Positions 17,579-26,371 are shown, counted from the stretch's first letter. The stretch is 64,000 nt of DNA from Arthrobacter oryzae (GCF_030718995.1 NZ_CP132204.1:3658001-3722000); one strand, 5' to 3'. The notes: a model not told the origin generated them from the letters alone. A program made the numbers and translations.

Positions 17579-18412
17579 TTACGCCACGACCTCCTGGCCC
17601 TGCCCGACGGGCTGGCCGATGATGCCGGAGACGAAGTCGGTGGCCCCTGGACCGAGCTGGCGGTGTACCGCACCGAACAAGTTGTATGCCTCACCACTCG
17701 GCCAGCCCTCGGGCTGCAGTTCGCTGGGCAGGTAGGGGTCCCGGAACGGAAAACGGCGAAAGTCGCCGATGATTCGCGTCCGTTCGACAAGTGCCGTGCG
17801 GCCGTCCCTACCCGCATTCAGGACCTCGTCATTAAGGGCGGAGTACGTGCGGATGAACTCCTGATAATCTTCGCCGAGCTGCTTGAGGTCCCAGCATCGC
17901 GCGGCAAGGTCCCTGTCCTCTTCGAGGTCGCCGGTACCGCACCAGAGCGCGTCAACCTTTGCCAGCGGAAATTCTGCGGCGATCTCGCGGACCTCGGACA
18001 TAAGATCGTGCGGACTGAGCCAGGTCGACGGTGACAGCTGGCCGAACCCATGCCACGCGAGTTGCTTTCGGAGCTGCTCGCGGACGGCACGCTCGGATTC
18101 CGGAACCTGGTAAATGGCCATGGTCCAGCGCCCCTCCCAGTTCTCGTCCCGACGCCGGAAGATTCGCTCCCGGCCCTCGTTGAGGATCTCCAGCATGTGG
18201 GGAGTGAGGGTGTAGACCGTTTCCCGCCCCACGCGGCGGGTGGTGAACCATCCCTCCTTGCGAAGGCGTGAGAGGTTCACCCGTACCGTGGCCGGCTCGA
18301 TGTCGAAGACTGACAGGAGTTCCGTGATGTCGGCCAGCCTGATCTCACCCCCGGCATACCGGAGGTAGTCCCCGAAAAGATCCAGTATCAGGGCTCTCGG
18401 TTTCCACTGCAT
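17579..18412 (-). CDS. PaaX-family transcriptional regulator (copy 2)
   Basis: A 277-residue paralog of the neighbouring PaaX protein, alike along its whole length (LFGDYLRYAGGE, ETVYTLTPHMLEIL, WTMAIYQVPESERAVREQL, RRFPFRDPYLPSELQP). The N-terminal winged helix lies at about 20-85. The ATG at 18412 has GGAGGAG about 6 nt upstream; a longer frame to 18469 has no such site. It is divergent from the aromatic-acid transporter operon at 18592. One copy may control the ligase/hydroxylase operon and the other the transporter/dehydrogenase operon, but their order of action cannot be read from the sequence. Confidence 0.92.
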   Translation of the reverse strand: MQWKPRALILDLFGDYLRYAGGEIRLADITELLSVFDIEPATVRVNLSRLRKEGWFTTRRVGRETVYTLTPHMLEILNEGRERIFRRRDENWEGRWTMAIYQVPESERAVREQLRKQLAWHGFGQLSPSTWLSPHDLMSEVREIAAEFPLAKVDALWCGTGDLEEDRDLAARCWDLKQLGEDYQEFIRTYSALNDEVLNAGRDGRTALVERTRIIGDFRRFPFRDPYLPSELQPEGWPSGEAYNLFGAVHRQLGPGATDFVSGIIGQPVGQGQEVVA

Positions 18413-18481
18413 TAGGGCTCCTCCACTTCTTGTTTTTGGCGTTCGAACGAAACCGTTACTCGTAAACATGCAACAAACCTG

Positions 18482-18509
18482 TTGACGAACAACATATTTA
18501 TGTTACATT
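18482..18509 (+). promoter_or_regulatory. Probable promoter and operator of the transporter/aldehyde dehydrogenase operon
   Basis: TTGACG (18482-18487) is followed after 16 bp by TACATT (18504-18509). The half-site GTTACAT (18502-18508) overlaps the -10 box. A 10-bp perfect palindrome CGTTCGAACG (18440-18449) lies nearby, closer to the divergent PaaX gene. Confidence 0.5.
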
Positions 18510-18591
18510 CGATTGTGGGTCAGATCACAGACGATAGACCCCCTCATCTCTGGCACAGCCACACCGTCGTGTATATCACCTGGAGTCCCCA

Positions 18592-19947
18592 ATGGCTTTT
18601 CAATCGCCTGCCTCATCTCCGGTTCGCCCTCGTAAATCGGCAGCCGCTGTCATCTTCCTCTGCTTCCTGGCCATCGTCTTCGACGGATACGACCTGGTCG
18701 TCTACGGCGCCATCGTTCCCAAGCTCCTCGCCTATGAACCGTGGGGCCTGACCCCAGTGCAGACCGGCGCAATCGGCAGCTATGCGCTGGCCGGAATGTT
18801 CATCGGCGCCATCCTCATCGGCTACCTTACGGACATCGTCGGGCGTCGGAAGATCATGATGATTTCCATCGCGTCTTTTTCGCTACTGATGCTCTTGACT
18901 GCATGGGCGCCAACTCCCGAACTCTTCGGCTTGTTCCGTTTTCTCGCCGGCCTTGGACTGGGCGGTGTTATCCCGACGGCGATCGCGCTGACGGTGGAGT
19001 TCTCCAAGACGAACAGGCGCAACTTCAATAACGCCCTGATGTTCTCCGGCTACGCTGTCGGCGGCATCCTGGCGGCGCTGCTTTCCCTCGCCTTCCTGCC
19101 CGCACTCGGATTCCAGGGGATGCTGGCACTCGGCGGCATCCCGCTCATCGCCGTCGTCCCGCTGCTGTTCAAGTTCCTCCCCGAATCCCCGGCCTTCCTC
19201 GCCGCCAAGGGAGATCGCGCCCAGGCGGATCGCATCGTGGCCGATTATGGGCTGGAACCGCTAGTCACGGCACCGGTCCAGGGGGATGCACCCGTCGCCG
19301 GCCGTTTCCGCACCCTGCTCACCGGGCGCCTGCTTGGAGCGATGATCCTCTTCTGCCTCGCCGGTATCTGCGGCCAGACCCTTGTATACGGGCTCAATAC
19401 CTGGCTGCCACAGCTCATGGTCATCGCCAAATACTCCCTGGCGTCTTCGCTGACATTCCTCCTCACGGTCAACATCGGCGCCGTCGTGGGGGTGCTCGTA
19501 TCCTCCCGCCTGGCTGACCGCTTCGGTCCGCGGCCGGTTACCGCAACGGCTTTCGCCAGTTCCGGCATGGCGCTTGTTCTCATGGGAACCGGCCTCATGC
19601 CGCTTCCCGCCATGTACTTGCTGGTTGCAGTCGTCGGGTTCGGGTCAGTGGGAGCGCAGATTTTGGTCAACGGCTTCGTCGCCACCTACTTCTCCGGTGC
19701 CACGCGGGCCACCGCCCTGGGAATCACGCTCGGTATCGGAAGAATCGGCGCTGTCCTGGCGATCTCAGGCGGAGGCGTTCTGGTCGCCGCCTCGCTGGGC
19801 AACTTCATCAACTTCTCCGTCTGGGCCATAGCAGCAGCAATCGGCGTGGTCGCCGTCCTGACCGTTCCCCGCCTCAACGCGGCTGATGGCAGGGCAGCTG
19901 CAGAAACTCCTGAACAGCATTCGTCCAGCACCAACGTCCACCACTAA
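18592..19947 (+). CDS. MFS transporter, aromatic acid:H+ symporter (AAHS) type
   Basis: A 451-residue major facilitator protein with about 12 transmembrane segments. The AAHS signature region is FDGYDLVVYGAIVPKLL in the first segment, followed by the loop GYLTDIVGRRK; a matching loop (SRLADRFGPRP) opens the second half. AAHS members import aromatic acids such as 4-hydroxybenzoate, benzoate or salicylate-like compounds with protons. GGAG precedes the ATG. It opens a (+) operon with an aldehyde dehydrogenase and an aryl-alcohol dehydrogenase and is divergent from a PaaX regulator. Salicylate or a related aromatic acid is the likely cargo, inferred from neighbours. Confidence 0.9.
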   Translation: MAFQSPASSPVRPRKSAAAVIFLCFLAIVFDGYDLVVYGAIVPKLLAYEPWGLTPVQTGAIGSYALAGMFIGAILIGYLTDIVGRRKIMMISIASFSLLMLLTAWAPTPELFGLFRFLAGLGLGGVIPTAIALTVEFSKTNRRNFNNALMFSGYAVGGILAALLSLAFLPALGFQGMLALGGIPLIAVVPLLFKFLPESPAFLAAKGDRAQADRIVADYGLEPLVTAPVQGDAPVAGRFRTLLTGRLLGAMILFCLAGICGQTLVYGLNTWLPQLMVIAKYSLASSLTFLLTVNIGAVVGVLVSSRLADRFGPRPVTATAFASSGMALVLMGTGLMPLPAMYLLVAVVGFGSVGAQILVNGFVATYFSGATRATALGITLGIGRIGAVLAISGGGVLVAASLGNFINFSVWAIAAAIGVVAVLTVPRLNAADGRAAAETPEQHSSSTNVHH

Positions 19948-20006
19948 GAACCGGCAGTCGGGCCACAGTGTCGGCGGCCCAGGCAGCAAAAAATTAAGGA
20001 GTCCAC

Positions 20007-21458
20007 TTGCAAACGCAACTCATCATTGACAACCAGCCACGAAGCGGCCGTGAAGGCAAGACATTCGAGCGTCGAAACCCCCTGACAGGCGCAGTCGTGA
20101 CCGAAGGCGCGGCAGCCGGCGTAGATGACGCCCTCGACGCGGTTGAATCGGCATCAAAGGCGTTCAGCACCTGGTCAACCACCGGCCCCACCGAACGACG
20201 GGCCGTCATGCTGAAGGCCGCGGACATCATGGAGCGGCGCGGCCCGGAGTTCATCGAGACGATGATGTCGGAAGTCGGAGCAGCACAGTTGTGGGCCGGG
20301 TTCAACGTGTTCCTCACAGCACAACTGTTCCGTGAGGCAGCTGGGCTCGCCACCCAGATTCAGGGTGAGACCCTCCCAACGGACAAGCCGGGAACGCTCT
20401 CGATGACTGTCAGGCAGCCCGCCGGGGTGGTTCTCAGCATGGCCCCCTGGAACGGGGCCGGCGTGCTTGCGGCCCGGGCGATCGCTTACCCCATCGTCTG
20501 CGGCAACACGGTGGTCTTCCGCGCCTCGGAAACCAGCCCGAAAACCCATGCGATCATCGCGGAGGTCCTGCACGAGGCCGGACTCCCGGCCGGCGTCCTC
20601 AACTTCCTGACAAGTACCTCTGAAGATTCGGATCGGGTCGTGGAGTCCATCATCGCGCATCCAGCGGTTCGCCGGATCAACTTCACCGGATCCACCGCCG
20701 TGGGGCGAATTATCGCCGAAAAGGCGGCCCGCCACCTCAAGCCCGCGCTGCTCGAGCTCGGGGGCAAGGCTCCGTTCGTGGTCCTGGACGATGCTGACAT
20801 CGACGGCGCCGTCAACGCGGCAGTCTTCGGCTCCTTCCTTTACCAGGGCCAGATCTGCATGTCGACAGAACGTTTCGTCGTTGACGAAAGTGTGGCTGAC
20901 GAGTTCGTGTCCAAGTTTGCAGCACGGGCGGCGCAACTAAGCAGTGGAGACCCGATGGCCGATGACGCCTGCATCGTCGGGCCCATGATCCGTGAAGAGT
21001 CAGGCGCCCGGATCAACGGACTCATCGACGATGCCCTCTCCAAGGGAGCGGAACTGGTAGTCGGCGACCGTGCCGACGGTGCTTCGATGCCGGCCACCAT
21101 CATCGATAAAGTGCGGCCTGAGATGTCCATCTACGATGAGGAAACGTTCGGACCCATCACCACGGTTGTCCGAGTCTCCGGTGTCGAAGAGGCCGTCCAG
21201 GTGGCCAACGACACGGAATACGGTCTTGCCGCTGCGGTTTTCGGAGCGGACAGCACCCGCGCATTGCAGGTAGCTATGCGCATCCAAGCCGGACACGTGC
21301 ATGTCAACGGGGCGACCGTGCAGAACGAGGCACAGGCTCCATACGGCGGCATGAAGAACAGTGGCTACGGCCGGTTCGATGGCAGGGCGGTCATCAACGA
21401 ATTCACCGAGTTGAAATGGATCACCATCGAGCAGTCGGACCAGCAGTACCCGTTCTAA
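20007..21458 (+). CDS. Aldehyde dehydrogenase, salicylaldehyde/vanillin dehydrogenase type
   Basis: A 483-residue NAD-dependent aldehyde dehydrogenase. The catalytic Glu is in LELGGKAPFVVLDD, and the nucleophilic Cys is in GQICMSTERFVV, a form typical of the NahF/Vdh group that oxidises aromatic aldehydes. The cofactor segment is RINFTGSTAVGR. Translation most likely starts at TTG (20007): AAGGAG lies 6 nt upstream and no ATG is better placed. It would turn salicylaldehyde (or benzaldehyde) into the acid used by the gentisate operon. The gene sits 59 bp after the transporter and 32 bp before an aryl-alcohol dehydrogenase. Confidence 0.9.
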   Translation: MQTQLIIDNQPRSGREGKTFERRNPLTGAVVTEGAAAGVDDALDAVESASKAFSTWSTTGPTERRAVMLKAADIMERRGPEFIETMMSEVGAAQLWAGFNVFLTAQLFREAAGLATQIQGETLPTDKPGTLSMTVRQPAGVVLSMAPWNGAGVLAARAIAYPIVCGNTVVFRASETSPKTHAIIAEVLHEAGLPAGVLNFLTSTSEDSDRVVESIIAHPAVRRINFTGSTAVGRIIAEKAARHLKPALLELGGKAPFVVLDDADIDGAVNAAVFGSFLYQGQICMSTERFVVDESVADEFVSKFAARAAQLSSGDPMADDACIVGPMIREESGARINGLIDDALSKGAELVVGDRADGASMPATIIDKVRPEMSIYDEETFGPITTVVRVSGVEEAVQVANDTEYGLAAAVFGADSTRALQVAMRIQAGHVHVNGATVQNEAQAPYGGMKNSGYGRFDGRAVINEFTELKWITIEQSDQQYPF

Positions 21459-21490
21459 AGCAAAAGCCCCACGCAGCCGTAAAGGATGAA

Positions 21491-22597
21491 ATGACCATGC
21501 AAGTAACTGCAGCGGTGGCCCGGGAGCCACGGCAACCCCTCACAATTGAAGAACTTGAGCTGGACGATCTCCGCGCGAACGAGGTGCTCGTTAAAATGGT
21601 GGCCTCAGGTGTCTGTCACACGGACGCCATCGTTCGTGACCAGGTTTATCCCACCCCGCTGCCGGCCGTCCTGGGGCACGAGGGAGCCGGGATTGTGGAG
21701 CGGATCGGGAGTTCGGTGACCACCGTACAGCCGGGCGACCATGTTCTGCTCGCGGCCGCCTACTGCGGTAAGTGCGACCGCTGCCGGTCCGGGCAAATGG
21801 CCTACTGCGAGAACCTCTTTGCGGCAGACTTCGGAGGCCGGAGGCCCGACGGGACCACTGCGCTGAGCAAGGACGGCGAGGTGATCTCCTCCCATTTCTT
21901 CGGACAATCCTCGTTCGCCACGTACGCGAACGTCGTCGAAGAAAGCGTCGTCCGGGTCGACTCGGACGTTCCCCTTGAGATCGTTGCCCCGCTCGGGTGC
22001 GGTATCCAGACCGGCGCCGGCGCAGTCCTCAACGAACTCAAGCCCAGCCTGAACAGCACGCTTGTGGTCATCGGTACCGGCGCTGTCGGTTCCGGTGCCA
22101 TCATGGCCGGCGGGATCGCCGGGTGCGCCCGGATCATCGCCGTTGACATCCACGCCTCCAGGCTCGACCTCGCGAAAGAACTTGGAGCGACGCATGTGAT
22201 CAACACCAAGGAAACCGACCTTACGGATGAGATCCTGCGCTTGACGGACGGCCGCGGCGCTGACTACGTGGTGGACACAACCGCGCGTCCGGAGCTGCTC
22301 CGCAAAGCAGCCGACGCTCTGGCCCTCCGGGGCACGCTGGCGCTGGTCGGCGCTGCCGCGCCCGGAACCGAGGTTGCCTTCGAGATCGGGCTGTCACTGG
22401 TCAAGGGATGGACGTTCAAAACGGTGATTCAGGGAAGCTCGGTGCCGCAGGTGTTCATTCCCAAGCTCATCCAGTTGTGGAAGGACGGCCGGTTCCCCAT
22501 GGACAAGCTGATGCGAAACTACAGCCTGAACGAGATCAACCAGGGGTTCGAAGACTCCGCCAAAGGAACAGTCATCAAGCCTGTCATCGTGTACTAG
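21491..22597 (+). CDS. Zinc-dependent aryl-alcohol dehydrogenase (copy 1)
   Basis: A 368-residue medium-chain dehydrogenase of the benzyl-alcohol dehydrogenase type. Catalytic zinc ligands are in GVCHTD near residue 41, GHEGAG near 65 and GCGIQTG near 173. The structural-zinc Cys cluster is YCGKCDRCRSGQMAYC. The NAD-binding motif is GTGAVGSG. It likely oxidises an aryl alcohol to the aldehyde, feeding the upstream aldehyde dehydrogenase. The ATG at 21491 follows AAAGGATG; an in-frame ATG at 21497 is also possible. A close paralog is at 24550, alike nearly residue by residue. The operon ends with the hairpin at 22646. Confidence 0.93.
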   Translation: MTMQVTAAVAREPRQPLTIEELELDDLRANEVLVKMVASGVCHTDAIVRDQVYPTPLPAVLGHEGAGIVERIGSSVTTVQPGDHVLLAAAYCGKCDRCRSGQMAYCENLFAADFGGRRPDGTTALSKDGEVISSHFFGQSSFATYANVVEESVVRVDSDVPLEIVAPLGCGIQTGAGAVLNELKPSLNSTLVVIGTGAVGSGAIMAGGIAGCARIIAVDIHASRLDLAKELGATHVINTKETDLTDEILRLTDGRGADYVVDTTARPELLRKAADALALRGTLALVGAAAPGTEVAFEIGLSLVKGWTFKTVIQGSSVPQVFIPKLIQLWKDGRFPMDKLMRNYSLNEINQGFEDSAKGTVIKPVIVY

Positions 22598-22645
22598 GCA
22601 GCGGCGGGTTTGAGTCAGGCGCCCTGACATTGATCAGTTCATACG

Positions 22646-22687
22646 AAAGCGGACGACGGCGGGGGAATTCCCGGCGTCGTCCGCTTT
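22646..22687. terminator. Terminator hairpin between convergent genes
   Basis: A 13-bp perfect outer stem (22646-22658 with 22675-22687), with further GGGGAATTCCC pairing inside, ends in TTTTT. It lies between the (+) aryl-alcohol dehydrogenase and the (-) F420-reductase-like gene and could stop both transcripts. Confidence 0.85.
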
Positions 22688-22699
22688 TTGAGCTGGATG

Positions 22700-23341
22700 C
22701 TACTGGGTGACCTGAAGTCCGGTGTCCCAGTTGAAATCGGCGAATTCGGGATTGGCCTGCATGGTCATCAGGACGAACTGGAAGCCTTCGAGTTCGCGGG
22801 CGCGCTTCAGCGGACCGACTACCAGAGGGCGCATGCCGCCAGCGCTGACGAAGCTGCTTACGGCGGCGTTCGCTTCGGCACTGTCTCCGGCGATGAAGAC
22901 GTCCAGGGGCTGTCCGCCTGACTCGCCTGCCACCAAAGTACCGGCGAAAGTCGTGTTGAACGCTTTGACCACGTTGGCGCCTGCGGGGACAAGCTGTGCG
23001 ATTTCCTCGGCGGCGGAGTTGCCGGGCTCAACGACCAGGGAATCGAAGGTTTCGAAGTTCACCGGGTTGGTGATGTCCACGATGGTCTTGCCCGTCAAGG
23101 CGTCTCCGTAGGCACTGACCACGGACTTGGCGGCTTCGAACGGGACCGCCAGGACCACGATGCCGCCCTTCGGGGCGTCGGCGGTGGTGCCTGCGGTGAC
23201 GCCGGAGCCAAGCGCGCCGGCCAGTTCCTTGGCCTTGGTTTCGTCTTGCCCAAGGATTTCGACCGTCAGGCCGGCAGCGAGGGTACGGGTTGCGATGCCA
23301 CGGGCCATGTTGCCATTGCCGATGATGGTGAGGTTGGTCAT
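22700..23341 (-). CDS. NADPH-dependent F420 reductase-like / NADP oxidoreductase
   Basis: A 213-residue protein with an N-terminal Rossmann fold (TIIGNGNMARGIATR) of the F420-dependent NADP oxidoreductase family. The conserved core includes VVLAVPFEAA, VDITNPVNFE and VKAFNTTFAGTL. These proteins transfer hydride between NADP(H) and F420 or act as small NADP-linked reductases. I use the ATG at 23341, which starts the fold immediately. In-frame starts at 23383 (ATG) or 23401 (TTG) would add 14-20 residues and cannot be excluded. It is convergent with the aryl-alcohol dehydrogenase gene. Whether it belongs to the aromatic pathway is unclear. Confidence 0.82.
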   Translation of the reverse strand: MTNLTIIGNGNMARGIATRTLAAGLTVEILGQDETKAKELAGALGSGVTAGTTADAPKGGIVVLAVPFEAAKSVVSAYGDALTGKTIVDITNPVNFETFDSLVVEPGNSAAEEIAQLVPAGANVVKAFNTTFAGTLVAGESGGQPLDVFIAGDSAEANAAVSSFVSAGGMRPLVVGPLKRARELEGFQFVLMTMQANPEFADFNWDTGLQVTQ

Positions 23342-23501
23342 TGGAGTCTTCTTTCCGAAAATACGGGCCAGGAGGGTGTTCATTGGATTCTGTTCTCTCA
23401 AGGGAGGGACGCTTGAAGCTACAACTAAATGTAGGTCAATAAAGTTGAAGCGTCAAGTAAATGTATCCCAGGATGAGCGTGCCCGGGCTCACGCCTGGCG
23501 T

Positions 23502-24092
23502 TTAGGACGGCAGCGAGGGCGTGCCCAAGGCGTCGCGGGCGAGCAATTCGCTGGTGCGCATAATGGATGCGCGCCTGCGTTCTTCGTCCGGCGTTCCGGT
23601 TATCACGAGCGGGACGTTCGGGCACGATACCCAGGCGTGGCAGAGCGTGACGATTGTCAGCAGAAGGTCTTCGGCCGCCGCCTCGCCCAATGCCGGAAGG
23701 GCATCCCGGATCTCGCTGACTTTGTTCGCTGCGCGAAGGGAGCGGGTCTCCGCCCCTACCGGACGCCCCTGCTCAAGGCCCTCCCAAAAGGTGAGGCGCG
23801 CAAGACTGGGGCGGCTCCTGGAAAGGTCAAAGTACCGCCCAGCGAAGTCGGCGACCGCAACAGGACCCGAACCGACGATCGGAAGGTCGTCCAATGCGGT
23901 GACGAGTTCGCGGGTGAGTGCCGCTTCGAAGAGTTCGGCCTTGCCGCCAAAGTAGAAGTAGATCCGTTCCCGGTTGCACCCTGAGATCCGCGAAATCTGA
24001 TGGATGCGCGCACCGGAAAAGCCCCGGTCGGAGAACTCGGTGATAGCAGCGTCGAGGAGTTTTTCCCGTGTCGCGTCAGTGTCCCAGGCCAT
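23502..24092 (-). CDS. TetR-family transcriptional regulator
   Basis: A DNA-binding repressor of about 196 residues. The N-terminal TetR helix-turn-helix is visible: TREKLLDAAITEFSDRGF, then GARIHQISRISGCNRERIYF with the usual YFY-like ending. The C-terminal ligand-binding half is variable. The start is uncertain: ATGs at 24092, 24101 and 24104 are in frame, none with a strong ribosome site. It is divergent from a small membrane protein and aryl-alcohol dehydrogenase copy 2 (24177-25650), which it probably controls. Confidence 0.9.
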   Translation of the reverse strand: MAWDTDATREKLLDAAITEFSDRGFSGARIHQISRISGCNRERIYFYFGGKAELFEAALTRELVTALDDLPIVGSGPVAVADFAGRYFDLSRSRPSLARLTFWEGLEQGRPVGAETRSLRAANKVSEIRDALPALGEAAAEDLLLTIVTLCHAWVSCPNVPLVITGTPDEERRRASIMRTSELLARDALGTPSLPS

Positions 24093-24157
24093 GGGTCCCA
24101 TCATATCCAACCGTTCGTTTGCTTCTGCGATTCATCGCGCAGTAGCATTAATTCCAA

Positions 24158-24169
24158 CCAGACGTTTGG
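24158..24169. promoter_or_regulatory. Near-palindrome in the TetR/dehydrogenase intergenic region
   Basis: CCAGACGTTTGG (one mismatched pair) lies just before the ribosome site of the small membrane protein. A related CGTTCGTTTG sequence lies near 24110-24119, beside the TetR start. It is a candidate TetR operator on position and symmetry only. Confidence 0.3.
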
Positions 24170-24176
24170 AGATTGA

Positions 24177-24536
24177 GTGGAACATGAGGGCAAAGCGTTA
24201 GCAGCCGATGAGACGGATGCGCATCGTCACCGAACTGTCGGTATGGCATCCGTCCATGTAAGGGCTGTCATTACCTGGGTGGCGATCTTTCCGCTGGCCG
24301 CAATAGGAATGAGTGCCTTGGCCGCACTGGCGCCGGGGTGGCCTCCGGTTCTGCGCGCTTTCACGCTCACTCTCGTGGTCGTTCCTATTGCCGTCTACTT
24401 CGCTGTTCCCCGCCTTCTCCTGCTTCAGACGAAGCTGCGCCGCGCTGCGACGCGCACACGAATGGGCCGCAATGCGAAACGCAACACGCGGGTTCGCAAG
24501 CCACGCCGGGGTGCACGGTCACTCCGGTCACGATGA
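24177..24536 (+). CDS. Small two-segment membrane protein of unknown function
   Basis: A 119-residue protein with two predicted transmembrane segments (about 28-48 and 57-78, AVITWVAIFPLAAIGM and LTLVVVPIAVYFAVPRLLL). A basic C-terminal tail follows (KRNTRVRKPRRGARSLRSR). Start: GTG at 24177 with TTGGAG 5 nt upstream. It precedes aryl-alcohol dehydrogenase copy 2 by 13 bp, so the two are co-transcribed. The hydrophobic part resembles short membrane proteins seen beside oxidoreductase genes in actinobacteria, but I cannot name a function. Confidence 0.72.
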   Translation: MEHEGKALAADETDAHRHRTVGMASVHVRAVITWVAIFPLAAIGMSALAALAPGWPPVLRAFTLTLVVVPIAVYFAVPRLLLLQTKLRRAATRTRMGRNAKRNTRVRKPRRGARSLRSR

Positions 24537-24549
24537 TGAGGAGTTTGCC

Positions 24550-25650
24550 ATGCAGGTAACTGCCGCGGTCGCGCGGGAGCACGACGCACCGTTCACGATC
24601 GAACAGCTTGAGCTGGACGCACTGAGGCCCGATGAAGTAAGGGTCCGCATGGTTGCAACCGGGATCTGCCACACGGACGTGCTCGTCCGCGACGGGGTCT
24701 ACCCGACTCCGCTTCCCGCCGTCCTTGGACACGAAGGAGCCGGCGTGGTTGAGGAGGTGGGCGACTCCGTTGTTTCCGTGGTGCCCGGTGACCATGTTGT
24801 ACTCGCTGCCGCGTACTGCGGCCACTGCAAGCGGTGCCGGAACGGCCAGATGGCGTACTGCGAGAACCTCATGGCGGCCGACTTCGGCGGGCGACGCCTG
24901 GACGGCACAACCTCCCTGAAAAAGAACGATGAGGGAATCTCTTCCCACTTTTTCGGCCAGTCATCCTTCGCGACGTACGCAAATGTTGTCGAGGAGTCGG
25001 TCGTCCGGGTTGACAAAGACGTCCCGCTCGAGCACCTGGGGCCCTTGGGTTGCGGCATCAACACAGGCGCGGGAACCGTCCTCAACGAGCTGCAGCCGGA
25101 AATCGGATCCTCACTTGTGGTCTTCGGCACGGGCGCTGTTGGCTGCGCCGCTGTCATGGCGGCGCGGGTCACGGACTGCGCCATTATTGTCGCCGTCGAC
25201 ATTCATGACTCCCGCCTGGACCTAGCCCGGGAACTCGGAGCTACCCACGTCATCAATTCGAAGACCGAAGACGTTGCGGAGCGGCTCCGCGAAATCACGG
25301 CCGGTGAAGGCGTTGACTACGTGGTGGACACCACGGGCGTTCCCGCGCTCCTTCGCCAGGCTGCCGATGCGCTCGGCGTCCGCGGAACGGTTGCCCTGGT
25401 TGGCGCGGCGAAGCCGGGCACCGAGGTCAGCTTCGAGATTGGTGCCTCCTTGGTGAAGGGCTGGACTTTCAAAACCGTGGTCCAAGGCAGTTCGGTACCG
25501 CAGGTCTTCATTCCTCGATTGATCCAGCTCTGGAAGGACGGTCGGTTCCCCTTCGAGAAGCTGGTCAGTGACTATGCCTTGGACGACATCAACCAAGGCT
25601 TCGAAGACTCCAGAAGCGGGAAGACGATCAAGCCGGTCATCGTCTTCTGA
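24550..25650 (+). CDS. Zinc-dependent aryl-alcohol dehydrogenase (copy 2)
   Basis: A 366-residue paralog of the enzyme at 21491. Both start MQVTAAVARE, share YPTPLPAVLGHEGAG, the Cys cluster YCGHCKRCRNGQMAYC, GTGAVGCA and the C-terminal IKPVIV. Zinc and NAD residues are all kept, so it should be active on benzyl-type alcohols. The ATG at 24550 has GAGGAG 7 nt upstream; a frame extension upstream overlaps the small membrane protein gene and is not coding. Its control differs from copy 1: it sits beside a TetR gene rather than in the PaaX-linked operon. That suggests induction by the alcohol rather than the acid. Confidence 0.93.
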   Translation: MQVTAAVAREHDAPFTIEQLELDALRPDEVRVRMVATGICHTDVLVRDGVYPTPLPAVLGHEGAGVVEEVGDSVVSVVPGDHVVLAAAYCGHCKRCRNGQMAYCENLMAADFGGRRLDGTTSLKKNDEGISSHFFGQSSFATYANVVEESVVRVDKDVPLEHLGPLGCGINTGAGTVLNELQPEIGSSLVVFGTGAVGCAAVMAARVTDCAIIVAVDIHDSRLDLARELGATHVINSKTEDVAERLREITAGEGVDYVVDTTGVPALLRQAADALGVRGTVALVGAAKPGTEVSFEIGASLVKGWTFKTVVQGSSVPQVFIPRLIQLWKDGRFPFEKLVSDYALDDINQGFEDSRSGKTIKPVIVF

Positions 25651-25735
25651 GGCGGCTCCAGGCCGGCGGGTTCCGATGTCCGGAGTCCTGGCTGGTTGTG
25701 AACCCGGGGCTTTCGGCCCGCAGGCCTGGTGCGTT

Positions 25736-26371
25736 CTATCGACCCCAGCGGAGACGTACGGTCTCGAGCAGCGTTTCGAAGTCGGCAGCCATGTCCTGGT
25801 AGTCGGGATCCGAGAGCCACTGGACCTGCAGGCCATCCATGGTGGCAATGAGACTGCGGGCGATTGACTCCGCAGGGGCGTCCTCCCTGAGCGCACCATC
25901 CTCGGAAGCCTCCACCAGTGCCGCACGGATGCGCTCCGCTGAGGTCCGGTGGTGGCGGCGTAACCAGGTGTTCGCGGGATGCTCCGGGTCCACGGCTTCC
26001 GCAGCAACGGTGGTGAAGAGCCGGACGATTCCCTTCTGGTTCTGGTTGTGACGGACGAGGTCCACCAGAGATTCGAGGTAAGCCCAGCCCCGCGCGCGGT
26101 TAGGGCCGGCGATCCGCGCCTGGTCTACCTCATCACGGCGGTCCATGGTGGCCTGCAGAAGAAGTTCCTTCGAGGGAAAGTAGTGCACCAGGCCCGTCAG
26201 GCTTATTCCGCACGCACGGGCGATCGCACTCATGGAAACGCCCCGGAAGCCTTCTATGGAGAACAGTTCGGTGGCGGCGGCCAGTATCTCTTCCCGCCGG
26301 TTGGCGCTGTCGGCCGCTTTCGGCCGGCCGCTGCTGCGGCGCGGGGACGGTGAAGCAATGGCGGTGGGCAT
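25736..26371 (-). CDS. TetR-family transcriptional regulator (glycoside operon)
   Basis: A 211-residue TetR/BetI-like regulator. The helix-turn-helix spans about residues 24-70 (RREEILAAATELF, GVSMSAIARACGISLTGLVHYF). The C-terminal domain carries a TetR_C-like pattern (LVEASEDGALREDAPAESIARSLIATMDGL). It is the third gene of a minus-strand group with the MFS transporter and GH3 enzyme, starting 72 bp after the GH3 stop. It probably represses that operon; a candidate operator lies at 30353-30372 before the first gene. The sugar or aglycone effector is unknown. Confidence 0.92.
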   Translation of the reverse strand: MPTAIASPSPRRSSGRPKAADSANRREEILAAATELFSIEGFRGVSMSAIARACGISLTGLVHYFPSKELLLQATMDRRDEVDQARIAGPNRARGWAYLESLVDLVRHNQNQKGIVRLFTTVAAEAVDPEHPANTWLRRHHRTSAERIRAALVEASEDGALREDAPAESIARSLIATMDGLQVQWLSDPDYQDMAADFETLLETVRLRWGR

